DNA from: Corynebacterium sp. UBA2622
Lineage (GTDB): Bacteria; Actinomycetota; Actinomycetes; Mycobacteriales; Mycobacteriaceae
Direction: 5' to 3'
DNA length: 64,000 nt
NCBI RefSeq assembly: GCF_002339505.1
Contig: NZ_DDJO01000002.1
Coordinates: forward strand, 6,125 to 70,124
The notes under the pieces were generated by a model, which was given only the letters and a program-made list of their open reading frames with translations, was not told where the DNA came from and did not search any database. Made by a program: the position numbers and the translations under genes. Below, in pieces: positions 19,011 to 27,282 of the stretch; within the stretch, counting starts at the first letter, position 1, and each line of letters starts with the position of its first letter.

Positions 19011-19631
19011 ATGAACTGGAAAGCAGGGGTGCTGCGCGGAGGGGTTGCCGCCGCCGCGGCCGGCGCACTCCTTTCCGGCTGCGCGCCCGCGGACTACGAC
19101 AGCGCGGGGTCCGCCGATCCGGGCACGGCGCAGGAGAGGGTCGCCTCCCTGCCGCAGCCGGGAGCGGCGGGCAAGGCGGGTGCGGACGCCCCCATGCTGG
19201 GTACCCCCGACGCCTCCCCGAAGACGAAGCGCCCGGAGGCGCCCGCCGAGCTGGCTGTCGCGGGGGTGAGAGTGGGCAGCCACCAGCGCTTCGACCGCGT
19301 CGTCATCGACCTGGAGGGCTCGGGAACCCCGGGCTGGTACGTCAACTACGTGGCCACTCCCATGCAGGAGACGGTGGGCAACCCGCTGCGCGTGCGGGGC
19401 TCGGCCTTCCTCAACATCAACATCGACGGCACCGTCCACCCCTTCGGGGCGGGTGTGGACTCCGCCCCCGTGGACACCTCCGGCGGCTCCGGCAACATCG
19501 TCGACGTGGTCAACGCCGGCATCTATGAGGGGCGCAGCCAGGTCGTGATCGGCCTGCGCTCCGTGAAGCCCTACTCGGTCCAGGTGCTGGACAACCCGAC
19601 GCGGCTGGTCGTGGACATCGTCAAGTCCTAG
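19011..19631 (+). CDS. AMIN-like domain lipoprotein
   Basis: A 206-residue secreted lipoprotein. The signal peptide ends in LLSGC with C24 as the lipidated residue. A low-complexity linker follows, then an AMIN-like beta domain (about residues 83-206) with RFDRVVIDLEG, YVNYVATPMQETVG and a C-terminal PTRLVVDIVK. AMIN domains target cell-wall proteins to envelope sites, but the function of this actinobacterial type is unknown. It is divergent from the [2Fe-2S] gene and its end overlaps imuB by 4 bp. Confidence 0.82.
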   Translation: MNWKAGVLRGGVAAAAAGALLSGCAPADYDSAGSADPGTAQERVASLPQPGAAGKAGADAPMLGTPDASPKTKRPEAPAELAVAGVRVGSHQRFDRVVIDLEGSGTPGWYVNYVATPMQETVGNPLRVRGSAFLNINIDGTVHPFGAGVDSAPVDTSGGSGNIVDVVNAGIYEGRSQVVIGLRSVKPYSVQVLDNPTRLVVDIVKS

Positions 19632-21172
19632 CCGTACACCGCCTCCACCCGCCACGTCCCGCGCGTCCACACCAGGAGCCACGCACCCACGTCGCCGCCC
19701 TTGTCGCGCTTTCCGACGACCTGCAGCCGCGCCACCCGGTTCGGGCGCGCGCCCCACCAGCCCTCGTCCACCGGCCACGGGCCCGCCCACCCGGTGACCA
19801 GGTAGTGCGCCTCCCCCCACGCCAGCGCGTAAGGGGCGGAGGTGAGCAGGACTTCGGCGGTGACCCCGACGCGGTTCGCGGAGGCGTCGATAAGCGTGAC
19901 CTTGGAAGCGGGGTGGTCGATCCCTCCCCCGAGGCGCGCGGGCAGGGGCGCGGGGATGGCGCCGGGCCACGCGAGCGTGTCGACGGGCCGGGGCTGCTCG
20001 CCGAAGGGGACGAGCTCCACGCGCTCCGCCACCCCGCGCCCGCCGACGAGCCTGGGCTGGACGACGGCATCGATGCCGAGCTGTGACTGCACCCGTTCAA
20101 CCACCCGGCGGGCGGCGTCGGTGCTGGTGCCGTCGGACCAGAGCCGGCCCACGGACTCGGGCTCCGCCAGCTCCAGGGGCTCGAGGATGAGCGAGGCTAT
20201 CGCGCCGGCGCCGCCGCCGGTGAGCCAACCGTCGAGCTGCCAGCGCACGCGGTCGGCGGTGGCGGATTCGGTGAGCGCCTCGCGGGTGCGCCACACGCGC
20301 TCCACGCGCTCGCCCGAGGTCAGCTCCGCCACGACCTTGAGGCGCAGGCAGTTGCGTCCGGCGTCCTTCAACCGCCCGTGCAGGGCGGCCGCGAGGGTGC
20401 GGGCGGCGAAGGCGGCGGTGTCGACGCGCTCGATGGGCTCCTCCGGGGTGACGGCCACGGCGAGGTCCGCCACCGGCAGCTCGGGAGCGACGCGGCGGTC
20501 GGGGGCGGCGCGGGCGATGCGGTGCAGGTGCATGCCCTCCGTACCGAAGCGGGTGGACATGGCCGTCGACGGCACCGCGGCGAGGTCGCCGAGCGTGGCG
20601 ATGCCCAGCTGGCCCAGCTCGTTGACCGTGCGGGGATCGGCAGCGAGCGCGGCCTCCGCTAGCAGCACCCGCAGCGGGCGCGCCGCGAGGAATTCCGCGG
20701 AACCCCCGGGGGCGACGACGGCGGAGAAGCGGGTGGCTATGACCGCGGTGGCGATCTCGTCGGCGACGCCGGCGGCGGCATCGATGCCGCGGCGGGAGGC
20801 GGCGTCGAGAAGCATCTCGGTGGCCACCCCCTCCCCGCCGTGGAAGGCGCCCGCCGCCGCGACATCCACCACCACGAGACCGGGGCGCAGCACCTCGACG
20901 GAGGAGGCGACGTCGTCGAAGCCGCCCGCCAGCGCGGCGAACATCCGGCCGTCGCGGTCCGGGTTGTCCTCCACCACTGTCAGGGCGGGGGCGAGCGCCT
21001 GGGCGTGGCGGATCTTCATCCCGCGGCGCACCCCGAGGGAACGCGCCACGTGGGAGCATGCCTTGACGCGGCGCCCGGCGGTGATGGCGATGGGCTCCAC
21101 CAGCCCGTCATCGGATTCGAGGCGCGCCGCCTGCACGGGCCAGTCCGGGAACCAGATCGCGGCGACGCGCAC
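19628..21172 (-). CDS. imuB: ImuB, catalytically inactive Y-family polymerase homologue
   Basis: A 514-residue DinB-like protein that serves as the hub of the SOS mutasome, linking DnaE2 and ImuA' to the sliding clamp. The Y-family scaffold is recognisable (N-terminal AAIWFPDWPVQAA; CSHVARSLGVRRGM; an HhH region near residue 190). The acidic pair of the palm is not intact: VVVDVAAAGAFHGG replaces the usual SIDEA, as expected of ImuB. It follows imuA' with a 1-bp gap and shares its SOS control. Confidence 0.88.
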   Translation of the reverse strand: MRVAAIWFPDWPVQAARLESDDGLVEPIAITAGRRVKACSHVARSLGVRRGMKIRHAQALAPALTVVEDNPDRDGRMFAALAGGFDDVASSVEVLRPGLVVVDVAAAGAFHGGEGVATEMLLDAASRRGIDAAAGVADEIATAVIATRFSAVVAPGGSAEFLAARPLRVLLAEAALAADPRTVNELGQLGIATLGDLAAVPSTAMSTRFGTEGMHLHRIARAAPDRRVAPELPVADLAVAVTPEEPIERVDTAAFAARTLAAALHGRLKDAGRNCLRLKVVAELTSGERVERVWRTREALTESATADRVRWQLDGWLTGGGAGAIASLILEPLELAEPESVGRLWSDGTSTDAARRVVERVQSQLGIDAVVQPRLVGGRGVAERVELVPFGEQPRPVDTLAWPGAIPAPLPARLGGGIDHPASKVTLIDASANRVGVTAEVLLTSAPYALAWGEAHYLVTGWAGPWPVDEGWWGARPNRVARLQVVGKRDKGGDVGAWLLVWTRGTWRVEAVYG

Positions 21173-21173
21173 C

Positions 21174-21911
21174 CTACTTCACCACCTGCAGGGCCGGCTG
21201 CCCCTCCCGCTGCGGTGCCGCGCCGAGGGTGAGCACCTGCGAGGCGGGGCGCATGCCCTTGGCCCGGGTGCGGACCCGAATATCGATGCCCGAGATCCGG
21301 CCGCGGCCCCGGCCGATCCCGTGGATCTCCGCCACCTCCCCCGTCACCTCGAGGGCGGGCGAGGGCAGCCGCGTACCCACCGCCACCAGGGCGGCCTGGC
21401 CGCGGCGCAGCTTCGCCAGGACGGGCCGGGCGCGCACCGGGGAGAGCTCGATGCTCTGGGGGGAGCGCAGCACCACGAGGTCGAGCCCCTCCGAGAGGAC
21501 ACCCGCGACACTGAGGGGGTCGATACCGGGATCCGGCACGGCCACCACCCGGTCCAGGTTCTCCGGCGCGATGCCCGCGTAGGACAGCTCGGGCCAGCCC
21601 ACCACCCCGCAGAATCCCCCGGCAGCGGTAACCTGCGCGAGGATTTCCACGATCAGCGCCGGGGTGTCGCTAACGTGCGTGACAGCCCGGCGCGGCAGAC
21701 CCCCGTTTGGAAGGAGTGTTCCAAAGACACCGTCCAACGGAAGAACGGCCACATCCTCCGTGACGGAGTGGGTAACCTCCCCGCCGAGAGCGGACATGCG
21801 GGAGCGCAGCTCGGCGACCTGCTCCGCCCGGCTGGGCTGACCTGCTGCGTTCGAGGTATCCGCGTCACCCCCCAAGGAGTACGCATGCGCTCGAATGGAT
21901 GTTCCACTCAC
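21174..21911 (-). CDS. ImuA'-type SOS mutasome accessory protein
   Basis: A 245-residue RecA-like accessory protein, divergent in sequence, upstream of imuB and corresponding to Rv3395c next to Rv3394c. Recognisable stretches are RRAVTHVSDTPALIVEIL, GFCGVVGWPELSYAGIAPENL and a C-terminal basic region near RGRGRISGIDIRVRTRAKG. No strong Walker A is present. The start is set at the GTG (21911), since CATACT ends 7 nt upstream and the SOS box lies beyond it; the frame continues upstream, so the start is not certain. Confidence 0.78.
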   Translation of the reverse strand: MSGTSIRAHAYSLGGDADTSNAAGQPSRAEQVAELRSRMSALGGEVTHSVTEDVAVLPLDGVFGTLLPNGGLPRRAVTHVSDTPALIVEILAQVTAAGGFCGVVGWPELSYAGIAPENLDRVVAVPDPGIDPLSVAGVLSEGLDLVVLRSPQSIELSPVRARPVLAKLRRGQAALVAVGTRLPSPALEVTGEVAEIHGIGRGRGRISGIDIRVRTRAKGMRPASQVLTLGAAPQREGQPALQVVK

Positions 21912-21918
21912 GCCGATC

Positions 21919-21924
21919 AGTATG
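21919..21924 (-). promoter_or_regulatory. imuA' candidate -10 box
   Basis: CATACT (minus strand) ends 7 nt before the GTG, consistent with a leaderless mRNA. It departs from TANNNT at the first base. Confidence 0.35.
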
Positions 21925-21956
21925 CACCCGCCCCTGGACGCGGGCAACACCAAAGG

Positions 21957-21972
21957 TCGAACGTGTTTTCTA
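21957..21972 (-). promoter_or_regulatory. LexA-binding SOS box of imuA'-imuB
   Basis: The minus strand reads TAGAAAACACGTTCGA. The right half-site GTTCGA is perfect and the left has TAGAA for TCGAA. It lies 46 bp upstream of the imuA' start and 51 bp from the divergent membrane-protein gene. Confidence 0.65.
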
Positions 21973-22009
21973 ATGAAGGGGTTCTCCGCCGGCTGCTCCG
22001 GAGGAGCGG

Positions 22010-22015
22010 TAACCT
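22010..22015 (+). promoter_or_regulatory. -10 box of the gene at 22023, leaderless start
   Basis: TAACCT is followed by 7 nt and then the ATG; no Shine-Dalgarno is present. Confidence 0.45.
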
Positions 22016-22022
22016 GTCCCCC

Positions 22023-22448
22023 ATGCACCCCAGCGCCTTGGCCGCCAGCGACATGCGCGCCCACGTCACGCCCGTCCCCACACCCGGCATCGTCCGCGTG
22101 GGCGGGTCCACCCTCGTGGCACTCTCCCTCGCCGCCCTCGTCTCCCCCGCGGCACCGGTGGTGAAGGTGGGCCTCGCGGCCGGGTCGGTCATCGCCGCAT
22201 TGGCCCTCACACTGGCCCACCCGTACCGCCGGGAGATGGGGGCGTTCGCCGAGAGGAGGAACGTGGCGCGGGTGCCGTCGATAAGCATGCTCGTGCCCCT
22301 CATGCTCTGGTGGCTGCTGCTCATGCTGGCGCCCGTGGTTTCACCGTGGCCCGCGTGGGGTGTGTTTCTCGTGTTTGCGGGGACGACGGTGGTGGCGTGG
22401 CTGCTCTATCCGCATGTGGACGGCTCGCGGCACCTGGCGTACGCGTGA
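22023..22448 (+). CDS. hypothetical four-helix membrane protein
   Basis: A 141-residue protein with hydrophobic segments at about 26-44, 45-65, 86-106 and 108-129. Charged linkers lie between the pairs (HPYRREMGAFAERRN at 66-80). I do not recognise the family. The ATG fits a leaderless start, and a much longer open frame upstream of it is only the antisense shadow of imuB. It is divergent from imuA', with the SOS box in the shared region, so DNA damage could also affect it. Confidence 0.65.
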   Translation: MHPSALAASDMRAHVTPVPTPGIVRVGGSTLVALSLAALVSPAAPVVKVGLAAGSVIAALALTLAHPYRREMGAFAERRNVARVPSISMLVPLMLWWLLLMLAPVVSPWPAWGVFLVFAGTTVVAWLLYPHVDGSRHLAYA

Positions 22449-22519
22449 GACGGGGGTGGGGTGGTTCAAACCCGGGATATGTGCGGGAAGTTTTCCGCTA
22501 AAAATGACATGCTGAGGCA

Positions 22520-22846
22520 ATGACCCCGCTTCTGGTTTTCGCAGCTCTTATCGTCCTGCTCGTCGCCGCCGCAGTCCTGCCCCGGCGGGCCAGACACGAC
22601 TCCGCCGCCTTTCCCTGGTTCTGGGTCGCCTTTCCCGTCGCGGCCCTGTCCACCGCGCTCGCGATTTATTCTCTCGCGCCTCGCGCGCCCTTGAACGCCG
22701 ATTTCGGATGGGGCATGTATATGCCTCTGGCGGACGCCACCGACGAATTCGAGGGCACGTTGCTCCGAAGCAAAATCGTGTGGGCCGCAGCAAGCGTCGT
22801 GAGCCTCGCACTCTCCGCATGGGCATGGCGACGCGGCCGCGTGTAG
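22520..22846 (+). CDS. hypothetical small membrane protein
   Basis: A 108-residue protein with predicted helices at about 3-20, 34-52 and 82-102 and an arginine-rich C-terminus (AWAWRRGRV). An outward loop containing PLNADFGWGMYMPLADA lies between the second and third helices. I do not recognise it. No convincing Shine-Dalgarno is seen. It converges with the response regulator gene across 35 bp. Confidence 0.5.
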   Translation: MTPLLVFAALIVLLVAAAVLPRRARHDSAAFPWFWVAFPVAALSTALAIYSLAPRAPLNADFGWGMYMPLADATDEFEGTLLRSKIVWAAASVVSLALSAWAWRRGRV

Positions 22847-22881
22847 TGGTCCCGGACCGTGCCTAGACCGCTGGTGACCCC

Positions 22882-23541
22882 CTAATCCAGGTCCCGGTCC
22901 GCCGCCCAGCGGGTGAGCTGGTGGCGGTTGGAGGTCTGGGTCTTGCGCAGGATGTTCGAGGCGTGCGTCTCCACCGTCTTCACGGAGATGAAGAGCTGCT
23001 TGCCAATTTCCTTGTAGGTGTAGCCGCGGGCTAAAAGGCGCAGGACCTCAAGCTCGCGGCGGGTCAGCGCGTCCACGGCCGGGTCCTCCACCTTCACCGG
23101 TTCCCCCTCGGGGTCCTCCACCACCCCGCCCGCGGCGAAGGCGTCGAGGACGAAACCCGCCAGCCGGGCGGAGAAGTAGGCGTCGCCGCCGTTGACCCGC
23201 TCGACCGCCTCGGCGAGCTCATCCCCGGCGATGTTCTTGGTCACGTAGCCGCGCGCGCCCGCCCGGATCAGGGCGATGACGTCCTCCGCGGCATCGGAGA
23301 CGGACAGCGCGAGGAACCTGGGGCCCGGCTCGGTGCCGCGGAGCACGGCGATGCCGCCGCCGTCGGGCATGTGGACGTCGAGAAGCACCACGTCCGGGCG
23401 GGTTTCGTTGATGCCGGCGATGGCCTGGCCCACCGTGCCCGCCTCGCCAACCACCTCGATGCGCCCGGCCGCGGCAGCGAGCTCAGCGCGCACGCCGGCG
23501 CGGAAGACGGAATGATCATCGACGAGGAAGACGCGAACCAT
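22882..23541 (-). CDS. esrR: NarL/FixJ-type response regulator, probable EsrR
   Basis: A 219-residue response regulator. The receiver domain has D8-D9, phosphoacceptor D55 (VVLLDVHMP) and a Lys in VTKN. A LuxR-type helix-turn-helix follows at about 150-215 (LTRRELEVLRLLARGYTYKEI). It most resembles the regulator partnered with PspC-domain kinases; the matching kinase and membrane sensor lie at 31976-34369, as in the C. glutamicum esrISR locus (cg0706-cg0709, from memory). Here the regulator is separated from its kinase by 8.4 kb. It sits 22 bp after the CMD gene and may have its own leaderless promoter. Confidence 0.8.
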   Translation of the reverse strand: MVRVFLVDDHSVFRAGVRAELAAAAGRIEVVGEAGTVGQAIAGINETRPDVVLLDVHMPDGGGIAVLRGTEPGPRFLALSVSDAAEDVIALIRAGARGYVTKNIAGDELAEAVERVNGGDAYFSARLAGFVLDAFAAGGVVEDPEGEPVKVEDPAVDALTRRELEVLRLLARGYTYKEIGKQLFISVKTVETHASNILRKTQTSNRHQLTRWAADRDLD

Positions 23542-23547
23542 GCCCCC

Positions 23548-23553
23548 ACAATA
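23548..23553 (-). promoter_or_regulatory. candidate -10 box for the response regulator
   Basis: TATTGT ends 6 nt before the ATG. A leaderless transcript from here would keep the regulator independent of the upstream transport operon. Confidence 0.35.
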
Positions 23554-23563
23554 ACCAGCACGC

Positions 23564-24790
23564 CTAGCGGAAGCGCCTCGGCACGTCCGGCGCACCGAGG
23601 GTGAGCATCAGGCGGTTCGCCCAGTTGAAGAACGCCGCGGAATTGACCGCGTCGAGCACCGCGAGATCGTCGAGGCCGGCCTTCCGCAGCGCCTCGACGT
23701 GGCCGCGGGAGAAGGAGACGGGTGTCGCCGTGAGCGCCACGGCGGCGTCGCGGAGCGCGTTCCACCGCTCCGAGCCGAGGTCCGCGGCAACCCCCTCCGA
23801 CAGGAGCCGATCAATCGCGGCGGCATCGCCGCCCTCCTCCTTCGACCGGGCCTGGTGCACCGAGGCGCAGTACTCGCAGCCGTTGAAGCGGGAGACCACC
23901 GTCGCCGCGAGCTCCCGCTCCGCTCGCCCCAGCCCGCCGTCGGTGTTGTAGAAGATGTCCATGTCCGTCAGGGTGCGCGCCTTCAGGGCCGCGGGGTCGC
24001 GTGCGAGGAGGCGGAAGTACTCCGAGTCGATGCGTTGCGGTTGCACGAGGGCCTCCCGGTGGGCGTCTGTGAAATCCTCCTTCGGCAGCGCCTCCAGCCA
24101 GGGCTTCCAGCCCAGCGGGTGCGCCACGAACCCCGCGGGCGCCACCACGTCCGGCAACAGGGTGCGCGGTCCCGGAGCCCAGCCGGGATCCACCGTCCCC
24201 GCGGCGCGCTCCGCCCGCTCGGGGGCCGCATCCCCGCCCGACAGGACCCGCACCCCGTGCGCCACGCGCAACTGGAAGGCCAGGAAGGCCACGAGCTGTG
24301 CCAGCGAGACGACCGCGTCCTCGCCCCATCCCGCCTCCTGGAGGTGCCCGATGGCGGCCGGGGAGGCGTCCTTCGGGTGGAAGGTCAGCAGGTGGGCGAA
24401 GTCCAGGGCCGCCGCCAGCGCGGGCTCCAGCCCGGCCACTCCCCCGAATTCCACGAACCCGCCGCCCGCGTAGGGCCCCGTCGAGGCCCCCAGCTCGATC
24501 GCCTTGTCGACGCCCCGCGCCAGCGCCCCGGGCTCCCCCTCCTCCTCGTCCGCGAGCAGGTCGCGGTAGAACTCCCGCGCCCTCCCCTGGCCGGAGACCC
24601 CGGCGACGAAGGTCGCGACGGCGTAGCGCCACGCCTGGGGGAACTCCCCGGCGCGCTCCGGCTCGAGCAACGCGCGGAAGCTCGCCTCGGCGTTGGCCAC
24701 CGCGTCCGGGCGCCGGCGGCACAGTTGCGTGACCTCCCCGGGCGCATCCGCCAGAAGGTCAATGATGTTGGAATCAGTCTGGTTAGACAA
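23564..24790 (-). CDS. CMD domain/alkylhydroperoxidase domain fusion protein
   Basis: A 408-residue protein with two carboxymuconolactone-decarboxylase-like halves. The N-terminal half (to about 190) resembles the CMD_Avi_7170 family; the C-terminal half (about 210-408) resembles perox_Avi_7169 and carries the AhpD-type redox motif CEYCASVH with C305, C308 and H312. These two families are usually separate neighbouring genes, so this looks like a fusion. The substrate is unknown; a peroxidase or thiol-redox role is inferred. The TTG start (24790), 8 nt inside the ATPase gene, is supported by GGAG at suitable spacing. Confidence 0.75.
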   Translation of the reverse strand: MSNQTDSNIIDLLADAPGEVTQLCRRRPDAVANAEASFRALLEPERAGEFPQAWRYAVATFVAGVSGQGRAREFYRDLLADEEEGEPGALARGVDKAIELGASTGPYAGGGFVEFGGVAGLEPALAAALDFAHLLTFHPKDASPAAIGHLQEAGWGEDAVVSLAQLVAFLAFQLRVAHGVRVLSGGDAAPERAERAAGTVDPGWAPGPRTLLPDVVAPAGFVAHPLGWKPWLEALPKEDFTDAHREALVQPQRIDSEYFRLLARDPAALKARTLTDMDIFYNTDGGLGRAERELAATVVSRFNGCEYCASVHQARSKEEGGDAAAIDRLLSEGVAADLGSERWNALRDAAVALTATPVSFSRGHVEALRKAGLDDLAVLDAVNSAAFFNWANRLMLTLGAPDVPRRFR

Positions 24791-26402
24791 CGAATTCTCC
24801 TAACTCGCGGGCGCGGAAGATCGCGCCCGGGATCGCGTCGATGAGCGTGCGGGTGGTGGCCGCCCGAGGGTGCTCGAAGACCTCGTCCGTGCGGCCGTAT
24901 TCGACCTGGCGCCCGTGGCTGAACACGCTGACGGTGTCGGCGATCTGGCGCACCACCGCGAGGTCGTGCGAGATGAAGATGTAGGTCAGGCCCAGGTCGC
25001 GCTGGAGCTTCTCCAGCAGCCCGAGGATCTGCGCCTGCACGGTGACGTCGAGCGCGGAGACGGCCTCGTCGAGGACCACGACCTCCGGTTCCACAATGAG
25101 CGCACGGGCGATGGCGACGCGCTGGCGCTGCCCGCCGGAGAGCTGCGCCGGCCGCCGCCCCGCCAGCACCGGGTCGAGCGCGACCAGCCGCAGGGCCTCC
25201 CGGGCGCGCTCGCGGGCGCGGCGGCGGGGCAACCGACCGAGGCTGCGCAGCGGCTCGGCCACGATGTCCTCCACGCTCATGCGCGGGTCGAGGGAGGAAA
25301 ACGGGTTCTGGTGCACCATCTGCACCATCCCGCGCATCCGGCGGCGCTCCGCCCGGCTCAACCCGGCAAGGTCCGTGCCGCCGATCGTGACGCGCCCCGC
25401 GCTCGGCTCGCTGAACAGCGACACCGTGCGCCCCGTTGTGGTCTTTCCCGAGCCGGACTCGCCCACCAGGGCGTGGGTGGAACCCCGGTAGACGTCGAAG
25501 GAGACGTCGTCGACTGCCGTAAAGTCCCCGAAACGTTTGCTCAGGTTCTCCACCCGCACGAGCACGTCGCCGCTGGTGGGCGGCCGGTGCCGGGCGTTGG
25601 CGACGGCGAGCGAGGGGGCGTCGGCAAGCAACTTGCGGGAGTACTCCTCGCGCGGGTCGGAGAGCACCGCGTCGGCGGGACCGGCCTCGACGACGCGCCC
25701 GCGCTCCATGATGACCACGTCGTCGGCCCTGTCCCCCGCCACCGCGAGGTCGTGGGTGATGAGCACCACGCCCAGCCCCAGATCCGCCCGCATGCGGTCG
25801 AGCAGGTCCAGGATCGTCTTCTGCACGGTGACGTCCAGGGCCGACGTCGGCTCGTCGGCGATGAGCACGTCGGGCTCGAGCGCGACCGCCGCGGCGATGA
25901 GAACGCGCTGCTTCATCCCGCCCGACAGCTCGTGCGGGTACTGCCCGTAGCGGCGCCGCGGGTCGTCGATGCCGACCTGCTCCAGAAGCTCCAGCGCGCG
26001 CCCGCTTCTCGACGCCCCATCGCCGATCCCGTGGATCTCCATGCCCTCCTCGATCGAGCGCCCGATGGTCTTCAGCGGGTTGAGGGAGTTGTTGGGGTCC
26101 TGGGGAACGAGCCCGATGTGCGCCCCGCGCAGGGTGCGCCACTGGGCGGGGCTGTACCCCGTGATGTCCCTGCCGCGGAAGGTGATCCGGCCGGAATCGA
26201 CCCGCGCGGCGGGCCCGAGCAGGCCGATGGCGGCCATGGCGGATGTGGTCTTGCCCGAGCCGGACTCACCGACGATGGCGGTCATTTTCCCCGGCCGGAC
26301 GGAGAAGCTGATGCCGCCCACCGCCGGGACACCGCCGTAGGACACGGCGAGGTCCTCGACCGCGAGGAGCGGTGCCGCTGCTGATGTGGTTGATGTGCTC
26401 AT
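24783..26402 (-). CDS. dipeptide/nickel-type ABC transporter, tandem ATP-binding protein
   Basis: A 539-residue ATPase with two complete ABC domains fused, comparable to GsiA or DppD-DppF. Walker A GESGSGKTT occurs at 45-53 and GESGSGKTT again from 314. Signatures are LSGGMKQR and LSGGQRQR; Walker B motifs are LIADEPTSALD and VVLDEAVSALD. It energises import through the two permeases encoded just upstream. The ATG follows the DppC-like permease by 4 bp and the gene overlaps the CMD fusion by 8 nt, so all belong to one operon. Confidence 0.92.
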   Translation of the reverse strand: MSTSTTSAAAPLLAVEDLAVSYGGVPAVGGISFSVRPGKMTAIVGESGSGKTTSAMAAIGLLGPAARVDSGRITFRGRDITGYSPAQWRTLRGAHIGLVPQDPNNSLNPLKTIGRSIEEGMEIHGIGDGASRSGRALELLEQVGIDDPRRRYGQYPHELSGGMKQRVLIAAAVALEPDVLIADEPTSALDVTVQKTILDLLDRMRADLGLGVVLITHDLAVAGDRADDVVIMERGRVVEAGPADAVLSDPREEYSRKLLADAPSLAVANARHRPPTSGDVLVRVENLSKRFGDFTAVDDVSFDVYRGSTHALVGESGSGKTTTGRTVSLFSEPSAGRVTIGGTDLAGLSRAERRRMRGMVQMVHQNPFSSLDPRMSVEDIVAEPLRSLGRLPRRRARERAREALRLVALDPVLAGRRPAQLSGGQRQRVAIARALIVEPEVVVLDEAVSALDVTVQAQILGLLEKLQRDLGLTYIFISHDLAVVRQIADTVSVFSHGRQVEYGRTDEVFEHPRAATTRTLIDAIPGAIFRARELGEFVV

Positions 26403-26406
26403 GGTT

Positions 26407-27282
26407 CTACACCCCGTTGCTTTCCGCCGCCGCGTCGATGTTGTGGGACAACCGGTTGGCCGACATCACCGTGGCCACGATGGCCACACCCGGCAGCGCG
26501 ATGACCCACCAGGCGAGTGTCATGAAGTCGCGTCCCTCGGCGATGATGAGGCCCCACTCCGGCACGGGCGGCGGAGCACCGTACCCGAGGAAACCCAGGA
26601 TGGACAGCTGCAGCACGGCCGAGCCGAACTGCAGCGCAGCCAGCGCGATCACGGGCGTCAGCGAATTGGGCAGCACGTGTCGCCAAAGGGCCTGGGCCCG
26701 GGTCGCGCCCGCACCGTACGCGGCCTCGACGTAATCCGAGTTGGCCACCGTTATCACCTGCGAGCGCACCAGGCGGGCGAAGGTGGCGATGGTGGTCACA
26801 CCAACGGCGAAAGCCGCCTGCATGGACCCGAATCCCAGCACGATGATGAGGGAGAGCGACAGGAGGATGCCCGGGATGGCCAGGAGGACGTCGACAAGCC
26901 GCATGATCACCGTGTCCACCCATCCGCGCTGGGTCCCCGCGATGAGGCCGAGGGCCGTTCCGGTGACCGCGCCGACAAGGACCGCGATGAGCGCGCCGAG
27001 CAGCGACTGCCGCGCGCCGAACACCACGCGCGAGTAAAGGTCCCGGCCGACGGAGTCCGTGCCGAACCAGTGCCCCGCCCCCGGCGGGAGGAGGGCTACG
27101 TCGGTGCCGGTGTACGGGTCGGCGGTGGCGAAGATCCCGGGGGCGAGCGCCCAGAGGAAGGCCACGGCCAGCACCGCGGCGGAGACGATGGAACCGGGGG
27201 CGAGCCAAGAGTTGCGCCGGGCACCTCCCCGCCGGGTGCGGGGCCTGTTCAGCGCCTGCGGAATCTGGGTCAGCTGGGTCAT
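26407..27282 (-). CDS. ABC transporter permease, DppC-like
   Basis: A 291-residue inner-membrane permease with a DppC-type N-terminal signature (FGTDSVGRDLYSRVVFGARQ) and about six helices. The ATPase-coupling loop reads YVEAAYGAGATRAQALWRHV. It pairs with the DppB-like permease encoded directly upstream, overlapping it by 4 nt. Transporters of this type import oligopeptides, nickel or other small molecules; the ligand cannot be read from this subunit. Confidence 0.9.
   Translation of the reverse strand: MTQLTQIPQALNRPRTRRGGARRNSWLAPGSIVSAAVLAVAFLWALAPGIFATADPYTGTDVALLPPGAGHWFGTDSVGRDLYSRVVFGARQSLLGALIAVLVGAVTGTALGLIAGTQRGWVDTVIMRLVDVLLAIPGILLSLSLIIVLGFGSMQAAFAVGVTTIATFARLVRSQVITVANSDYVEAAYGAGATRAQALWRHVLPNSLTPVIALAALQFGSAVLQLSILGFLGYGAPPPVPEWGLIIAEGRDFMTLAWWVIALPGVAIVATVMSANRLSHNIDAAAESNGV

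Noticed and set aside
22455..22485. tRNA-like T-arm (GGTTCAAACCC)
   Set aside because: No matching acceptor, D-arm or anticodon arm is found in the surrounding 80 bp.
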